A DNA stretch of 64,000 bases from an uncultured Collinsella sp. (GTDB taxonomy: Bacteria; Actinomycetota; Coriobacteriia; Coriobacteriales; Coriobacteriaceae): positions 1 to 64,000 of the forward strand of contig CABUJH010000001.1 in NCBI GenBank assembly GCA_902491895.1. The letters are read 5' to 3'. The translations under genes and the position numbers were made by a program. The notes beneath the pieces are model-generated. The model saw nothing but the letters and a program-made list of their open reading frames with translations, was not told the origin of the DNA and made no database searches. Each line of letters opens with the position of its first letter. Within the stretch, counting starts at the first letter, position 1. Positions 16,438 through 24,645 of the stretch are shown piece after piece.

Positions 16438-16602
16438 GTTCCGCCGTTCTAAGGAACGGCGGACCGGTCGACGCTGCGCGCCGCCCAGAGCGACAATTTG
16501 CCATTCAAAAGGCAAGGCATGACCAGAAGGTCTATGCCTTGCCTTTTTCATGCCAACTTGTTCGCTCTGGACATCGCTCGCTGACGTTTGCTCAACCTGC
16601 GG
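16438..16602 (+). ncRNA. nested-stem 3' element, family B copy 1
   Basis: Directly behind the stop codon comes hairpin P1 (CCGCCGTTC/GAACGGCGG), then the conserved block CGACGCTGCGCG. A long-range stem P2 follows (CCAGAGCGA at 16485 with TCGCTCTGG at 16562), enclosing stem P3 (AAAGGCAAGGCAT with ATGCCTTGCCTTT) capped by GACCAGAAGGTC, and the block ends at CCTGCGG. The copy at 54096 keeps the conserved blocks but has entirely different, still complementary, stems. RNA function is inferred from this covariation. Confidence 0.65.
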
Positions 16603-16650
16603 TGTCATAACAATTCTGTCCAGCTGTTGGCATTGCGGCATTTGCCCAAA

Positions 16651-16689
16651 TAAAACCTGCCAAAGTAAACCTGTCCCTTTTTGGCAGGT
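16651..16689 (+). repeat. CTGTCCC-core hairpin (CTGCC subfamily)
   Basis: AACCTGCCAAA pairs with TTTTTGGCAGGT around GTAAACCTGTCCC. It abuts the stop codon of the M18 aminopeptidase gene and is in direct orientation with the copy at 15441, so the two flank the dehydrogenase gene. Confidence 0.75.
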
Positions 16690-16690
16690 A

Positions 16691-18076
16691 TTAGAGCTCT
16701 ACGCTTTCGGCGCCGTTGATGGTTAGGTTTCGCTCGTAGAAGGCGGTGAGAGCGCGGATGGCGTACATCACGTCGCGCACGCCGCCGGTCTCGTAGCTTG
16801 AGTGCATGGCCAGCTGCGGCAGGCCCACGTCCACGGCATGCATGCTCGCCTGCATATTCGACAGGTTGCCCAGGGTGGAACCGCCGGCCATGTCGCTCTT
16901 GTTGGCGAAAGCCTGCGTTGGCACGTCGGCGTCATCGCAGATGGCCTGGAACACCGCGCGGCTAAAGGCATCGGTGCAGTAGTGCTGGTTGGCGGCTTCC
17001 TTGATGACGATGCCGCCGTTGAGCACAACCTGATTGCGGGCGTCGCACTTCTCGGCGTGGTTGGGGTGCACGGCATGTGCGTTGTCGCAGCTCGCGAGCA
17101 TCGATGCGGCAAGGGCGCGATGGTACGACTCGTCGTCAAAGCCCAACGATCCGTTAATGCGGCGCAGTGCATCGGCCAAGAACGTCGACATGGCGCCTTG
17201 CTTGGTCTCGGAGCCAACCTCCTCGTTATCGAAGCAGCAGAAGACCGAAACATCGTGCGCGTTCTCGGCACCCAAAAATGCCTGCAGCGAGGTGTAGGCG
17301 CAGGCCAGGTCGTCAAGCTTGGGCGTCGAGATAAACTCGTCGGCCCAGCCCCAAATGCGCGCATCCTGGCGGTTGACCAGGAACAAATCGCGGCCCAGAA
17401 TTTGCTCGGGCTCAACGTCCAGCTCTTCGGCAATCAGGGCATCAAAATCTCCCTGCTTGAGTTCGCCGGCGCTGATGAGTGGGCACAGGTCGACGGCTCG
17501 GTTGGGAGCAAAGCCCTCGTTAACGCCGCGGTTCATGTGGATGGCAAGGCTCGGGATAATAGCGACCTCGCGCTCGGTGGCAAGCAGGCGGCTCTCAATA
17601 CGGTCGCCCTCGCGTACCAGCACGCGGCCCGCGAGTGCCAGCGGACGGTCGAACCAGGTGTAGTCGATCATGCCGCCGTAGGCCTCGGTGTTCAGGCGCA
17701 GCGTCTCGCCCGCGCCGTCGAGCTCGGGCACGGCCTTAACCTTAAACGTCGGCGAGTCGCTGTGCGACGCCGTCAGCTGAAAATGGTAGTCGCCGGCAAC
17801 GCCGTCCTCGCCCCACGTAGCAGCCAGGTCCTCGCCCACCTTAAAGGCGATAACGCTCGAGGTGTTGCGCTGCGTGTAATAACGTCCGCCCGGCTCGATG
17901 TCCCACGCCGCGTTCTCGGACAGGTAGGTAAAGCCCGCCTCGTCGAGCTCGGCCATAATGGTCGCCGCCGTATGGAACATGCTGGGGCATGCCTCGATAA
18001 AGTCGATAAGGTCGTTGGCGGCCTCGATATCATCGGCCGTCACATGCGCGCGCTCGGGCGTTTCCTGATCCGTCAT
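16691..18076 (-). CDS. M18-family aspartyl-type aminopeptidase
   Basis: The 461-residue cocatalytic metallo-aminopeptidase of family M18 probably releases N-terminal acidic residues in the cytoplasm. Metal and catalytic motifs visible are TASHSDSPTFKVK, the DDLA stretch after EFISTPKL, CFDNEEVGSETKQGA and the late MHSSYETGG. Length suits the family. The start at 18076 is chosen because AAGGGGAGAG precedes MTDQETPE; the frame extends to 18187 without a ribosome site. It converges with the dehydrogenase gene. Confidence 0.92.
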   Translation of the reverse strand: MTDQETPERAHVTADDIEAANDLIDFIEACPSMFHTAATIMAELDEAGFTYLSENAAWDIEPGGRYYTQRNTSSVIAFKVGEDLAATWGEDGVAGDYHFQLTASHSDSPTFKVKAVPELDGAGETLRLNTEAYGGMIDYTWFDRPLALAGRVLVREGDRIESRLLATEREVAIIPSLAIHMNRGVNEGFAPNRAVDLCPLISAGELKQGDFDALIAEELDVEPEQILGRDLFLVNRQDARIWGWADEFISTPKLDDLACAYTSLQAFLGAENAHDVSVFCCFDNEEVGSETKQGAMSTFLADALRRINGSLGFDDESYHRALAASMLASCDNAHAVHPNHAEKCDARNQVVLNGGIVIKEAANQHYCTDAFSRAVFQAICDDADVPTQAFANKSDMAGGSTLGNLSNMQASMHAVDVGLPQLAMHSSYETGGVRDVMYAIRALTAFYERNLTINGAESVEL

Positions 18077-18237
18077 GCTCTCCCCTTTCGCTGGGTTGAT
18101 GGTCCCTTCCAGCATACCCCGCCGCGCCAGCGCTGCACTCTTCATTCCGTGTTTAATCCCGCACCGCTCACCAAGTTGAGCCATCATGCCCGTGCACCTT
18201 TTGCGACAATTACGCTAACAGGACGAGAGGAGCCGCC

Positions 18238-19323
18238 ATGAAGCCACGTAACATTGCCATCGCCTGCGGTGTCGCGGGAGTCGCCGTCGGCCTTGCCGCT
18301 GCCACCGGTATCGTTTATCACAAGCAAATCAAGTCCGCCGCGTCGCTCAAACGCTTGACCGGCTACGCGGATGGCTATGACCTGTACGCAATCGACATCG
18401 CCTACGACTACGATCTCGATCGCATCATCGCCGCTGGCGTGCGCGACGACCAGGCCTACATCGATGCCGTAGTGGCACAGGTGCTGCCCGGTGTGCCGGC
18501 GCATGTTCAGGCACCCCAGTTTGCCTGCAGCGCCTTTGTCGCCGTGGATGCCGAAGGTCGCGTGCGCACCGGTCGCAATTACGACTTTAAGGACGATACT
18601 TCGGCGCTGCTGGTGCGCAATCACCCGCGCGACGGCTATGCCTCCGTCGGGTTTGCCGCCCTTAACAACCTGGGCGATAACACTCCGCTTGACTCCGTCG
18701 CCGGACGCGCCGCCGCACTCATGGGCCCGTTTGCCCAGCTCGACGGTGTTAACGAATGCGGCGTGTCCATTGCCGTACTCACCCTGGATTCCAAACCCTG
18801 TGACCAGGACACGCAGCGCCCCGTCATCAATACCTCGCTCGCCATCCGTCTGGTGCTCGACCGCGCGGCTACCACGCAAGAGGCCGTCGACCTACTTTCC
18901 GCCCACGACATGCACGCCATGGCCGGACGCGATTACCACTTCTTTATCAACGACGCCGCCGGTGACGCACGCGTAGTAGAGTGGGATCCGCACGATCCGG
19001 ACCGCGCTTTCAAAGCGACTCCTGTACGCCAGGTTACGAACTTCTATGCCTGCTATGGCGACGAAGTGCTGCCCAACCAAAAGAATGGCGAGCTGGACCA
19101 TGGTAAAGAGCGCGCCGTCGCAATCGCCGATGTCCTTGACGCCCATGTCGGTGCCCAGAACGAGGCAGTCGCTTGGAAGGCCCTGCGCGCCGCAGCGCAA
19201 GAGCCCAATCCGGAAGACATCACCAGCAATACGCAATGGTCGGTCGTCTTTGACAATACCGAACCCGCTGCCGCCATCACGCTGCGCCGCCACTGGGGCG
19301 ACGTCGACGCCTTCGCACTGTAA
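18238..19323 (+). CDS. membrane-anchored linear amide C-N hydrolase (Ntn/choloylglycine-hydrolase-like)
   Basis: The 361-residue protein has an N-terminal hydrophobic anchor or signal (about residues 6-26) and then an Ntn-hydrolase domain. The probable nucleophile is Cys97 in QFACSAFVAV, followed by GRNYDFKDDT (112-121), where Ntn amidases hold key asparagine and aspartate residues. The family includes bile-salt hydrolases, penicillin acylases and acid-ceramidase-like enzymes that cleave N-acyl amides. If Cys97 must become N-terminal, the first 96 residues are a membrane-anchored propeptide. GAGGAG precedes ATG. A role on bile or acyl-amides in the gut is inference. Confidence 0.75.
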   Translation: MKPRNIAIACGVAGVAVGLAAATGIVYHKQIKSAASLKRLTGYADGYDLYAIDIAYDYDLDRIIAAGVRDDQAYIDAVVAQVLPGVPAHVQAPQFACSAFVAVDAEGRVRTGRNYDFKDDTSALLVRNHPRDGYASVGFAALNNLGDNTPLDSVAGRAAALMGPFAQLDGVNECGVSIAVLTLDSKPCDQDTQRPVINTSLAIRLVLDRAATTQEAVDLLSAHDMHAMAGRDYHFFINDAAGDARVVEWDPHDPDRAFKATPVRQVTNFYACYGDEVLPNQKNGELDHGKERAVAIADVLDAHVGAQNEAVAWKALRAAAQEPNPEDITSNTQWSVVFDNTEPAAAITLRRHWGDVDAFAL

Positions 19324-19390
19324 GGAGCCAGGCCCGTCGACCTTACGCTCGCCTGACGTTGCTTACATTTCCATACGCTTGAGCTAATAC

Positions 19391-19425
19391 GTTTTACCCC
19401 CGCATCAACAGTGTGCGGGGGTAAA
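19391..19425 (+). terminator. hairpin between amidase gene and pfk
   Basis: GTTTTACCCCCGCA pairs with TGTGCGGGGGTAAAC. It lies 68 bases behind the amidase stop and 38 before the pfk start. The next bases (TTATGCGC) give no long T-tract, so it may end the upstream transcript or sit in the pfk leader. Confidence 0.6.
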
Positions 19426-19463
19426 CTTATGCGCATGTTATAACTTGCCCGGAAGGATTCACC

Positions 19464-20543
19464 ATGCTTAGGATCGGTCTTCTTACTAGTGGCGGCGACT
19501 GCCAGGCGCTCAACGCCACCATGCGCGGCATCGTCAAAACGCTCATGACCAATAGCAAAGAACCTATCGAGATCTACGGTTTTGAGGACGGCTACCAGGG
19601 CCTTATCTACAGCAGGTTCCGCGTCATGACGCCCGCCGATTTTAGCGGCATCCTCACCCGCGGCGGCACCATCCTGGGCACGAGCCGCACACCGTTCAAG
19701 CGTCTGGACATTCCCGAGGCTGACGGCGTCGAGAAGGTGCCGGCGATGGTCCACACCTATCACAAGCTGCAGCTCGACTGCCTGTTTATGCTAGGCGGTA
19801 ACGGCTCCACCAAGACTGCCAACCGCCTGCGCGAAGAGGGTCTCAACGTTATCGCCCTGCCCAAGACCATCGATAACGACACCTGGGGCACCGAGCTGAC
19901 GTTTGGCTTTACGAGCGCCATCGACGTCGCCACCAAGTGCATCGACGACATCCACACCACCGCCTCGAGTCACGGCCGCGTGTTCGTTATCGAGATCATG
20001 GGCCACAAGGTTGGCTGGATTCCGCTGTACGCCGGCGTCGCGGGCGGCGCGGACGTCATCCTGATTCCAGAGATCCCTTACGACATGGAAAACGTCATCA
20101 AGACCATCGAACATCGCATGGAGACCGGCAGCCGCTTTACCATCGTGGCCGTCGTCGAGGGCGCTATCTCCAAGGAGGACGCGGCTCTGTCCAAGAAAGA
20201 GTACAAGAAGAAGCTCGCCGAGCGCACGAGCCCGTCGATTGTCTACGACATCGCCAAGGAGATCGAAGCCAAGACCGGTCGCGAGACCCGCGTCGCCATC
20301 CCCGGTCACACGCAGCGCGGCGGTCAGCCCGACGCCCAGGACCGCATCTTTGCGACCCAGTGCGGCGTCGAGGCGGCTCTCGGCTGCCTACGCGGCGAGT
20401 TTGGCTACATGATTGCCCTGCGCGACGGCAAGATGTGCCACATGCCGCTCGAGGATGTCGCCGGCAAGCTCAAGTATGTCGATCCCCAGAGCGATCTGGT
20501 GCGCGAGGCCAAGGCGTTGGGCATCAGCTTCGGCGACGAATAG
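19464..20543 (+). CDS. 6-phosphofructokinase
   Basis: The 359-residue glycolytic kinase phosphorylates fructose 6-phosphate. Motifs are LLTSGGDCQALN (phosphoryl-donor loop), GGNGSTKTA (111-119), PKTIDND (133-139) and the sugar-phosphate MGHKVGW and PGHTQRGG stretches. The glycine at position 114 suits ATP, whereas lysine in PKTIDND is typical of pyrophosphate-linked or group III enzymes, and the usual aspartate of GGDGS is asparagine. Donor specificity is therefore uncertain. GGAAGGA precedes the ATG. A family A element follows the stop by 24 bases. Confidence 0.9.
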   Translation: MLRIGLLTSGGDCQALNATMRGIVKTLMTNSKEPIEIYGFEDGYQGLIYSRFRVMTPADFSGILTRGGTILGTSRTPFKRLDIPEADGVEKVPAMVHTYHKLQLDCLFMLGGNGSTKTANRLREEGLNVIALPKTIDNDTWGTELTFGFTSAIDVATKCIDDIHTTASSHGRVFVIEIMGHKVGWIPLYAGVAGGADVILIPEIPYDMENVIKTIEHRMETGSRFTIVAVVEGAISKEDAALSKKEYKKKLAERTSPSIVYDIAKEIEAKTGRETRVAIPGHTQRGGQPDAQDRIFATQCGVEAALGCLRGEFGYMIALRDGKMCHMPLEDVAGKLKYVDPQSDLVREAKALGISFGDE

Positions 20544-20566
20544 CCTCGGCCGAAACTGCTCTCATC

Positions 20567-20687
20567 GGAGGCCCCAGGGCTTACCTCCCAAATCGTCCTC
20601 GGACATGTCAGGATCCCGCCGTGTGCTTCGCGCGGCGGGATCCTTCCGTCCTGCGGAAAGATTTGGGAGGTAAGCCCTGGGGCCTCC
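20567..20687 (+). ncRNA. nested inverted-repeat 3' element, family A copy 1 (behind pfk)
   Basis: The outer arms 20567-20594 and 20660-20687 are perfectly complementary over 28 bp. Inside lie the conserved GTCCTCGGACATG, a 12-bp inner stem (AGGATCCCGCCG/CGGCGGGATCCT) with loop TGTGCTTCGCG, and the conserved CCTGCGGAAA. Read with pfk it lies in the 3' UTR. The other copies are at 28051, 33512, 44731 and 60795. Confidence 0.8.
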
Positions 20688-20742
20688 TGCGGTAACTAGG
20701 GAGGCCGTGGCTATTCGTCTTCTTGCTGCGGGTGCCTGGGGT

Positions 20743-20957
20743 AGGATGCGGCGTGCATTTTTGGGAGTATTCAGCAGCCGAGGGTGCCTGCATACTGGAT
20801 TTTGGGCGAAAGGCAGGCACCATGGGCCGCATCCTGTAAAAAAACGAGCGGCTCTAGAGGCGTTGGGACTCAGAATCGGGGCTTTCAGCGCGGTTTTGTG
20901 CACCCGCCCCCGCGCCCGCGGATCCCGGGATGCTGAATACTCCGGAATTTGCACGGC
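20743..20957. repeat. compound inverted-repeat element
   Basis: GCGTGCATTTTTGGGAGTAT (from 20751) and the run to 20776 recur inverted at about 20931-20957 with near identity (GGAGTATTCAGCA is exact). Inside, AGGATGCGGC (20743) pairs with GCCGCATCCT (20826) and GGTGCCTG with CAGGCACC. No protein is encoded. Size and terminal repeats suggest a degenerate MITE-like or structured element. Confidence 0.5.
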
Positions 20958-20978
20958 GCCCCCTGGGGTACCTGTGGG

Positions 20979-21023
20979 CAAAAAGCAACCGCCCCGTCAA
21001 AGTATGCATTTGGCGGAGCGGTT
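20979..21023 (-). terminator. terminator of the FtsX-type permease gene
   Basis: On the minus strand AACCGCTCCG pairs with CGGGGCGGTT (one mismatch), followed by GCTTTTTG. It lies about 60 bases downstream of the permease stop codon. Confidence 0.6.
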
Positions 21024-21084
21024 TATGCAAAAATACTGCTGCGGGCGCGTCGGCAGCTCGCTAGAACTTGAATCCCAGGACAGG

Positions 21085-23850
21085 TTACTCGGCGCTCTTG
21101 AGGGCGCCGACCATGTCGATCTTATTGAGAGTTCGGTTGGTGGCGAGGTTGACGATGATCGTAAAGCCGAAGGAAAGCACCACGGCAAGCACGTAGCTCA
21201 GCGGCTCGACTTCGACGTCAAAGTACAGCGACGGCATCTGCAGGATGTACGTAAAGCTCTCGGCAAGCAGGCCACCCAGCGGCACGCCCAGTGCGGTGCC
21301 AATCGCCGTGAGGATCAACGTCTCCTTGTTGACGTAATGGTGTACCTCGCCACGGCGGAAGCCCAGCACCTTGATGGTCGCCAGCTCGCGCTCGCGCTCG
21401 GAGATATTCGTATTGGACAACGTAAACACCACCACAAACGACAGGCACGCCGCCATAAAGGTCACGAGCACCACGACGGAATTGATGATAGTGAAGTTCG
21501 CCTCGTAGTTCTGCCAATGTTCGGCCGTGCTCGAGATGGTGAGCCAACCGTCACTCTTAAGATTCTTGCTAAACGCAATCTGGTCGGCCGACGAGCCCTT
21601 AAGCAGCACAAAGATGCCGTTAAGACGCGCGCTTCGGCCGAACGCGCGCTCATAGGTGCCCTGCGTCATATAGAGCGTGTTGCCCAAATAGTTGAGCGAG
21701 ATGTCGCTGACTTTGACCTTGGCGACGTTGAGCGACGAATCCTGGACCTGCGCCGTGTCGCCCGGCTGAATCCCAAGAACCAGCTGTGAACTCTTGCTCA
21801 GATACACGTCTCCGTCACGCAAAGACAGTGGCTCTTTGGACTCATCCTCGAGACGCGCGTAGTCGTCCAGGTCGTTCGTGCGGTCATCGGGCACCACGAT
21901 CAGCTGCACGGTCTCGCTCTTGCCGCCAAATGTAAAGGTGACGTTGTCGGTCATAATCGGCAGCGTCGAAGTCACGGTCACGTCGGAATCCTTGGCTGCG
22001 CTTCGCTCATCCAATGCCGCGCACGTCTGCGAAAAATCGTCGGGATTGGCAACCGCCAGCAGGTCATAGCGCGTGATATGCCCGTACTGCTTGGGCGAAA
22101 GCGCCACCGACGTATCGCGGATGCCCATGCCGCAAATCACAAGCGCCGTACAGCCCGCGATGCCAAAGATGGTCATAAAGGCGCGCTTTTTGTAACGAAA
22201 TAGGTTGCGTGCAGCGACCTTGTTCAAAAAGCCCATGCGGCGCCAGATAAAGCCGATGCGCTCGAGCAAGATGCGCGAGCCGGCGCGCGGGGCCTTGGGG
22301 CGCATGAGCGAGGCCGGAGTCTCGGCCATCTCGTGGCGGCAGGCGATAATCGTGGCGCCCACCACGCCCACGGCAAACAGCGCCACCGAGACGATCGAGG
22401 ACACGATGTCGTACGAAAGCAACATCTGGGGCAGCGAGTACATGTCGTCGAACACCGTAAACAAGAACAGCGGCAGGCCCACAAATCCGATGATGTTGCC
22501 GAGCACGCCGCCGATCAGACAAGCCCACAGCGCATAGTCCACGTATTTGGACAGGATGCGTCCGCGCGAATAGCCGAGCGCCTTATACAGGCCGATGAGC
22601 GTGCGCTCCTCCTCGACCATACGCGTGGCGGTGGTAAGGCTGATGAGCACGGCGACGATAAAGAAGATGAACGGGAACACCGTGGCGATGGCTTCAATTG
22701 ACGAGCTATCGCTCTCCACGCTCGAGTAGCTTGCGATATTGCCGCGGTCCTGGATGTACCAGGTGCATTCTCCCAGATCGGAAAGCTCGGCGCGGGCGTC
22801 GGCAAACTGTTGGTCGGCGGCGGCACGGCGCTGGTCCAGGTCGGCTTGCGCCTGCGCACGCTCGTCGCTGCCCTCGGCCATGCGATTGATGTTGTCCTGC
22901 TCGATCCCAAAGAGCATGGCGGCCTGACGCTCGGCCGCATCCAAGCTTGTCGGCGTGTCGACCGTCAGCTCCTGAGCGCGCGCCTTCTCACGCTCCTCGC
23001 GGATCTTCTCTATATTGCCCTTGACCTCATTGATCTTTGCCGCGCAGGCATCCGAATATGAGTTGAGATCCTTGGCTCCCTCGACGACCACGTGGACCGC
23101 GGAGTAGGAAGAAGATGTCGCGGCGTCCTCGCTCACATAGAACTTATAGTCCGCCGCCGAGGCGGCACGGAAGGCGTTGACCGTCGAGTCGGAGCTCACA
23201 TCAGTGGGATCGAGAACCTCGGCCGTGATGGTGTAATCGCCATCGGCAAACTGATCCTTGGCGCTTTGGTTCGACGAGCTCGCATCGTTGGCAGCAAAGC
23301 TCACCGTATCGCCGAGCTTTTTGCCCGAAGCCTTCAGGAACTTCGAAGTCACCGCGACCTCATCGGCGCTCTCGGGCAAATCGCCGTTCACGAGCACTGG
23401 CTGATCGATATTCTCCTTGGAGAGACTTTGCACGACCACGCGCTCGCGCGTTGTGCCCACGGCGGTGTAGGCGGTCTCGGTGTAGATGCCCTCGGCCGTT
23501 TCGACGCCATCGACCTCTTGGATGGCGTCGAGATCATCGTCAGTCAGGCCATAGGTCGACTGCACGTTAATGTCATAGACATTTTGCTGGTCGAAGTAGG
23601 CGTCAACCGAATCGCACAGGTCCTCGCAACCCGCCTTAAGGCCGCACATCACGCTCACGCCGAGCGCGGTGATCACGACGATAGACAAGAAGCGTTTGAG
23701 GCTGCCGCGAATCGTGCGGTAGACACCGCGGCGAAACACCGTCGGCACCATATCGTTTGAGCTTTGGGCAGTGCGGTAGGTCGTAAAATCCTGCTCGCGC
23801 TCCGTGTTCTGCGCGTCGCGGCGTTGGCTGTTTTGGCGGTCCTGATCCAT
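21085..23850 (-). CDS. FtsX-family ABC transporter permease (large extracellular domain)
   Basis: The roughly 921-residue MacB/FtsX-type permease has a first helix near residues 45-65 (FLSIVVITALGVSVM), then a roughly 330-residue extracellular region with a coiled-coil stretch rich in Glu, Arg and Ala. Three helices follow, then a second FtsX core with an extracellular loop and the C-terminal helices. Such permeases work with a LolD-like ATPase on lipids, peptides or envelope signals without transporting through a classic pore. The ATPase gene ends 5 bases upstream of ATG 23850; an overlapping GTG at 23862 is the alternative start. Confidence 0.88.
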   Translation of the reverse strand: MDQDRQNSQRRDAQNTEREQDFTTYRTAQSSNDMVPTVFRRGVYRTIRGSLKRFLSIVVITALGVSVMCGLKAGCEDLCDSVDAYFDQQNVYDINVQSTYGLTDDDLDAIQEVDGVETAEGIYTETAYTAVGTTRERVVVQSLSKENIDQPVLVNGDLPESADEVAVTSKFLKASGKKLGDTVSFAANDASSSNQSAKDQFADGDYTITAEVLDPTDVSSDSTVNAFRAASAADYKFYVSEDAATSSSYSAVHVVVEGAKDLNSYSDACAAKINEVKGNIEKIREEREKARAQELTVDTPTSLDAAERQAAMLFGIEQDNINRMAEGSDERAQAQADLDQRRAAADQQFADARAELSDLGECTWYIQDRGNIASYSSVESDSSSIEAIATVFPFIFFIVAVLISLTTATRMVEEERTLIGLYKALGYSRGRILSKYVDYALWACLIGGVLGNIIGFVGLPLFLFTVFDDMYSLPQMLLSYDIVSSIVSVALFAVGVVGATIIACRHEMAETPASLMRPKAPRAGSRILLERIGFIWRRMGFLNKVAARNLFRYKKRAFMTIFGIAGCTALVICGMGIRDTSVALSPKQYGHITRYDLLAVANPDDFSQTCAALDERSAAKDSDVTVTSTLPIMTDNVTFTFGGKSETVQLIVVPDDRTNDLDDYARLEDESKEPLSLRDGDVYLSKSSQLVLGIQPGDTAQVQDSSLNVAKVKVSDISLNYLGNTLYMTQGTYERAFGRSARLNGIFVLLKGSSADQIAFSKNLKSDGWLTISSTAEHWQNYEANFTIINSVVVLVTFMAACLSFVVVFTLSNTNISERERELATIKVLGFRRGEVHHYVNKETLILTAIGTALGVPLGGLLAESFTYILQMPSLYFDVEVEPLSYVLAVVLSFGFTIIVNLATNRTLNKIDMVGALKSAE

Positions 23851-23855
23851 GGGCG

Positions 23856-24557
23856 CTACCACTCGATCGTCTCGATAGGCACGGGATTTTGCTGGACCGT
23901 CTCGCTCTCCACGCGGCCGCTCTTAAAGCGAATCAGGCGATCGGCCATGGGCGCGAGCGCGGAGTTGTGCGTGATGATGATGACCGTAATGCCCTGCTTG
24001 CGGCAGGTATCCTGCAGCAGCTGCAAGATCTGCTTGCCGGTTTTATAGTCGAGTGCGCCCGTGGGCTCGTCGCACAGAAGCAGCTTGGGGTTCTTTGCCA
24101 GTGCGCGGGCGATGGACACGCGCTGCTGCTCGCCGCCCGAAAGCTGTGCCGGAAAGTTGCCCAGGCGCTCGCCCAGGCCAACCTGGCGAAGCGTCTGTTC
24201 GGCATCGAGCGAATCGGGGCAAATCTGAGCTGCGAGCTCAACGTTTTCGAGGGCCGTCAGGTTGGGGACCAGATTGTAGAACTGGAAGACAAAGCCGACG
24301 TCGGCGCGGCGGTATTCCACGAGCTGCGCCTCGTTAGCGGAGCTCACGTCGCGCCCGTCCACCGTCACGGTGCCGGAAGTTGCCGTGTCCATGCCGCCCA
24401 AGATGTTGAGCGCCGTCGTTTTACCGGCGCCTGAAGCACCCAAAATGATGGCGAGCTCGCCGCGCTCGACCGTAAAACTCGCGCCGTCGAGTGCGTGAAT
24501 GCGGGCGTCGCCCTCGCCGTATGCCTTGATGACGTCTTTGAATTCGATATAGGCCAT
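23856..24557 (-). CDS. ABC transporter ATP-binding protein (LolD/MacB type)
   Basis: The 233-residue ATPase is the partner of the large FtsX-type permease downstream. Walker A is [10 protein letters not shown]-loop [10 protein letters not shown], signature LSGGEQQRV, Walker [13 protein letters not shown], switch histidine in IITHNS. The LDEPTGALD form is typical of MacB/LolD exporters. The gene starts 50 bases after a CTGTCCC hairpin and follows the two-component system on the same strand, which may regulate it. Confidence 0.93.
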   Translation of the reverse strand: MAYIEFKDVIKAYGEGDARIHALDGASFTVERGELAIILGASGAGKTTALNILGGMDTATSGTVTVDGRDVSSANEAQLVEYRRADVGFVFQFYNLVPNLTALENVELAAQICPDSLDAEQTLRQVGLGERLGNFPAQLSGGEQQRVSIARALAKNPKLLLCDEPTGALDYKTGKQILQLLQDTCRKQGITVIIITHNSALAPMADRLIRFKSGRVESETVQQNPVPIETIEW

Positions 24558-24609
24558 CGATTAATTCCCATCTGGTCGGATAACTCTTTAGTATTACCCA
24601 TTTCGCACC

Positions 24610-24645
24610 GACCAAAAAGGGACAGGTTCATTTTGGCAGGTTTTA
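24610..24645 (-). repeat. CTGTCCC-core hairpin overlapping the kinase stop codon
   Basis: On the minus strand TAAAACCTGCCAAAA pairs with TTTTTGGTCGGT around TGAACCTGTCCC. The element begins with the stop codon of the histidine kinase gene itself, suggesting insertion or growth at the gene end. Confidence 0.75.
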
